Positions 54,601 to 55,608 of a stretch of DNA of 55,608 nt are shown here, piece by piece. Numbering within the stretch: position 1 is the first letter of the stretch; the number at the start of each line of letters is the position of its first letter. The notes beneath the pieces are model-generated. The model searched no databases, was not told the origin of the DNA, and was given only the letters and a program-made list of their open reading frames with translations. A program made the translations under genes and the position numbers. Source of the stretch: Clostridium intestinale DSM 6191 (lineage in GTDB: Bacteria > Bacillota > Clostridia > Clostridiales > Clostridiaceae); the NCBI RefSeq assembly GCF_900130055.1, contig NZ_FQXU01000014.1, positions 1 through 55,608 on the forward strand. Direction: 5' to 3'.

Positions 54601-55608
54601 TGATATAGATAGAGATACATTAGAAGTAACGGCTGTAACTCAAGGATCACATGGAACAGTAGCAATAAACAATGATGGAACAGTAAGATATACACCAAGT
54701 GAAAATTATTATGGACCAGATAGTTTTACCTACACAATAAGCGATGGTAAAGGTGGAACAGCTACAGCAACAGTATACATAACTGTTAGTACTGTAAATG
54801 ATATTCCAGTAGCTAACAATGATTCAATAACAATAAATGAAGATACTTCAATAGATATCAATGTTTTAGCTAATGATAGTGATGTAGACAGAGATACATT
54901 AGAAGTAACAGCTGTAACTCAAGGATCACATGGAGCAGTAACAATAAACAATGATGGAACAGTAAAATATACTCCAAATGTAAACTATAATGGGGTAGAT
55001 AGTTTTACTTACACAATAAGTGATGGTAAAGGTGGTACCGCTACGGCAGTTGTAAATGTAACTGTAAATCCAGTAAATGATGCTCCAGTAGTAGCTGTTA
55101 TAAGTAAAACAGGACCAGAAGATACTAACATAACATTTAACTCCTTAGATTTTACAAGTAAGTTTTTTGATGTAGATGGAGACAATTTAGCTGTAGCAAA
55201 GATAGTTACATTACCAACTAATGGAGTTTTAAAACTAGATGGAGTCTTAGTAACTATTGGGCAACAAATACCAGTAACTAACTTATCAAAATTAACATTT
55301 ACTCCAAATTTAAATTGGAATGGAAGTACAAGTTTTGAGTGGAATGGTAGTGATGGAACTGCTTATGCAGTATTAAACGGAAGAGTAGATATAACCATAA
55401 CTCCAGTGAATGACACTCCAACAGTAGCAAATCTAAGCAAAACAGGACTAGAGGATACTGATATAACTTTTGACCTTGTGGATTTTACAAGTAAGTTTTC
55501 AGACATAGATAACGACTCGTTGAATAAAGTAAAGATAGCTACATTACCATCGAATGGGGTTCTGAAACTTAATGGAAGCATAATAAATGTAGGAGATGAA
55601 ATATTAGC
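51647..55608 (+). CDS. Large secreted cadherin-like repeat adhesin, 3' end beyond the window
   Basis: Open frame of at least 1,320 residues from the ATG at 51647 (GGGAGAG upstream), with no stop before the window ends. Residues 1-30 are a signal peptide (IKRKVKLM, core TIIIMTSVIYSSV, cut near AKA-EG). A ~500-residue N-terminal region follows without clear family. Residues about 531-628 form an SdrD B-like/Cna-B-type domain (SGYVFNDMNSDKAFNGEPGLKG), about 632-730 a DUF11 domain (VNDSLPAGLEYVSS), and from about 758 tandem cadherin-like repeats (NDAPTVSNL, EDTSIDIDVLANDSD, DGTVRYTP, DSFTYTISDGKGG). Such proteins mediate surface attachment. Expression is controlled by the upstream c-di-GMP-II switch. 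Anchor signals would be in the missing part. Confidence 0.92.
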   Translation, partial: MIKRKVKLMTIIIMTSVIYSSVNTYTAKAEGSKDMVKNGGYRPYTEWANNTTGGIVRKTLLKVYAKDGETINLGSSVYQNSATDILVRDPSGNSKGYDVTSAGKGYISSVDKEKAGVKTSSNPNGYDPITIQVNQTGIWEVEFYGSGGPSAASSNGNKLKYVTDDFVANQANTIGAWDITVMDSNSNPVTGRVFTSYIALFMGANASNRTEKILNSDFYVLTKDGYQYKTSMNGIDPNGFIFFSGNRGIIDKTNNLTLYHSAKYTNNELSAVEGNISVQNPLAPDTETDITHYVFFNPPSSDLPQNIMPTTAIAPLAATNLNFTGVAGLGNQSELKAGGIFTFNVAKKSSYKLIIHKYKTGEDITKNDWTFDSTVDRVIENTSVSGINTVIWDGKDASGNYCTSGNYSVRLMTKGGEYHFPMLDAEYNPFGIKVELLNPPGSFPSGTNKNTVYYNESNYTAANGTTVSLGASGTTSNPISALLGIDSSNGAYKYTTSYGDWKAVDTWTYFPGDSTYLSFSIDTNITEKGIVSGYVFNDMNSDKAFNGEPGLKGISVSLKNSSGTEIARTTTDATGLYVFNNIPQNSVNKYKVVVNAPASYTSGSNSCTTGNSTQDVLLNSNSVIAANVGYHVTTDLQISNVVSQAPYIKNRNITYTLTAKNNSNIDANNVVVNDSLPAGLEYVSSSSDNYDSNIGVWEIGKLSAGETKTLTITAKIKDLLTLPAIITNTAKISCIEPESNTSNNTSSVVINSISENSRPSIGNYNKTIDEDTVLNDRVIGSDSDGDALTYEKDSNPSHGSVSVNSDGSYTYTPNSNYNGSDSFSIKVSDGYGGISTSIVNITINPVNDAPTVSNLSKTGDEDTDITFGNTDFSSKFSDIDNDTLNKVKIATLPSNGVLKLNGNIVSVGNEILASDLSKLVFTPSENWSGNTSFEWNGSDGTAYAELNGRVDITVNPLNDVPVAINDLKTIDEDTSIDIDVLANDSDIDRDTLEVTAVTQGSHGTVAINNDGTVRYTPSENYYGPDSFTYTISDGKGGTATATVYITVSTVNDIPVANNDSITINEDTSIDINVLANDSDVDRDTLEVTAVTQGSHGAVTINNDGTVKYTPNVNYNGVDSFTYTISDGKGGTATAVVNVTVNPVNDAPVVAVISKTGPEDTNITFNSLDFTSKFFDVDGDNLAVAKIVTLPTNGVLKLDGVLVTIGQQIPVTNLSKLTFTPNLNWNGSTSFEWNGSDGTAYAVLNGRVDITITPVNDTPTVANLSKTGLEDTDITFDLVDFTSKFSDIDNDSLNKVKIATLPSNGVLKLNGSIINVGDEIL
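54197..54520 (+). repeat. Adhesin repeat, type B, copy 1
   Basis: Unit beginning NLSKTGDEDTDITFGNTDF with KIATLPSNGVLKLNG, LSKLVFTP and FEWNGSDGTAYA, about 108 residues. It recurs as copies at about 55089-55420 and from 55421 on, 333 bases apart; copy 3 is nearly identical to copy 1 in SDIDND-TLNKVKIATLPSNG, while the middle copy is divergent. Confidence 0.8.
54524..54802 (+). repeat. Adhesin repeat, type A, copy 2 (93 residues)
   Basis: Unit of 279 bases beginning near VNDVPVAIN and carrying TIDEDTSIDIDVLANDSD and GSHGTVAINNDGTVRYTP. The next unit (54803-55081) matches it closely in DNA, with the same 279-base period set by GAAGATACTTC at 54560 and 54839. High identity suggests recent duplication. 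Confidence 0.85.
54803..55081 (+). repeat. Adhesin repeat, type A, copy 3 (93 residues)
   Basis: Next tandem copy of the type A cadherin-like unit, following 54524-54802 directly; TINEDTSIDINVLANDSD and GSHGAVTINNDGTVKYTP. Confidence 0.85.

Overview
The window is low-GC, densely coded Gram-positive DNA: AAGGAGG-type ribosome binding sites, many ATG/TTG/GTG starts, AT-rich codons, strong intrinsic terminators, T-box and c-di-GMP-II riboswitches, and Spo0A-box-like sites. This fits a Clostridium (Clostridiaceae) chromosome. It opens at the end of an rRNA operon (3' end of 5S rRNA, then tRNA-Asn) and ends inside a giant surface protein that continues beyond the window.

Region by region. (1) 0.2-4 kb: a fructose PTS operon (DeoR-type regulator, 1-phosphofructokinase, EIIA, EIIBC). 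(2) 4-8 kb: a nitroreductase; a T-box leader with Asp specifier GAC and a duplicated T-box/terminator module before an archaeal-type aspartyl-tRNA synthetase; a 51-residue zinc-ribbon protein; a zinc alcohol dehydrogenase. (3) 8-18.4 kb: an EF-G paralogue translated behind a ten-codon leader peptide, a ROK glucokinase, a Sel1-repeat protein, a histidine phosphatase, CinA, a CPBP protease and several very small proteins. (4) 18.4-21.7 kb, minus strand: two aminotransferases (one HisC), and BioY with a BirA-type operator. (5) 22-27.2 kb: an ABC-F ATPase, four GNAT acetyltransferases and an alpha/beta hydrolase. (6) 28-33.5 kb: a secreted DUF4367-like protein with an ABC-2 exporter, a B12/radical-SAM enzyme, and a DEDDh exonuclease-BRCT protein. 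(7) 33.5-33.9 kb: a type I toxin-antitoxin locus. (8) 34-37.8 kb: a PH/SHOCT protein, DUF6143-, DUF2922- and DUF1659-like genes with matched promoter motifs, then an 8-bp repeat array before a gene that seems to fuse a ribbon-helix-helix domain to a Schlafen-family-type ATPase. (9) 37.8-50 kb: regulator/effector pairs (HxlR/flavin oxidoreductase, XRE/membrane protein, TetR/MFS, Crp-Fnr/MATE) among single enzymes. (10) 50.9 kb to the end: a NUDIX hydrolase, then a c-di-GMP-II riboswitch controlling a cadherin-like repeat adhesin of more than 1,320 residues.

The points most worth a second look are: the type I toxin-antitoxin locus (33.5-33.9 kb); the riboswitch-controlled adhesin (51.5 kb to end); the leader peptide overlapping the EF-G-like start codon (8.23 kb); the one-sensor, two-terminator T-box; the 9 x 8-bp array next to the RHH-ATPase fusion; and two divergent regulator/effector cassettes each bracketed by a duplicated fragment of the neighbouring gene's 3' end (37.84/38.94 kb and 47.60/49.82 kb). 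All calls rest on reading the sequence and on remembered family features; no database search was run.
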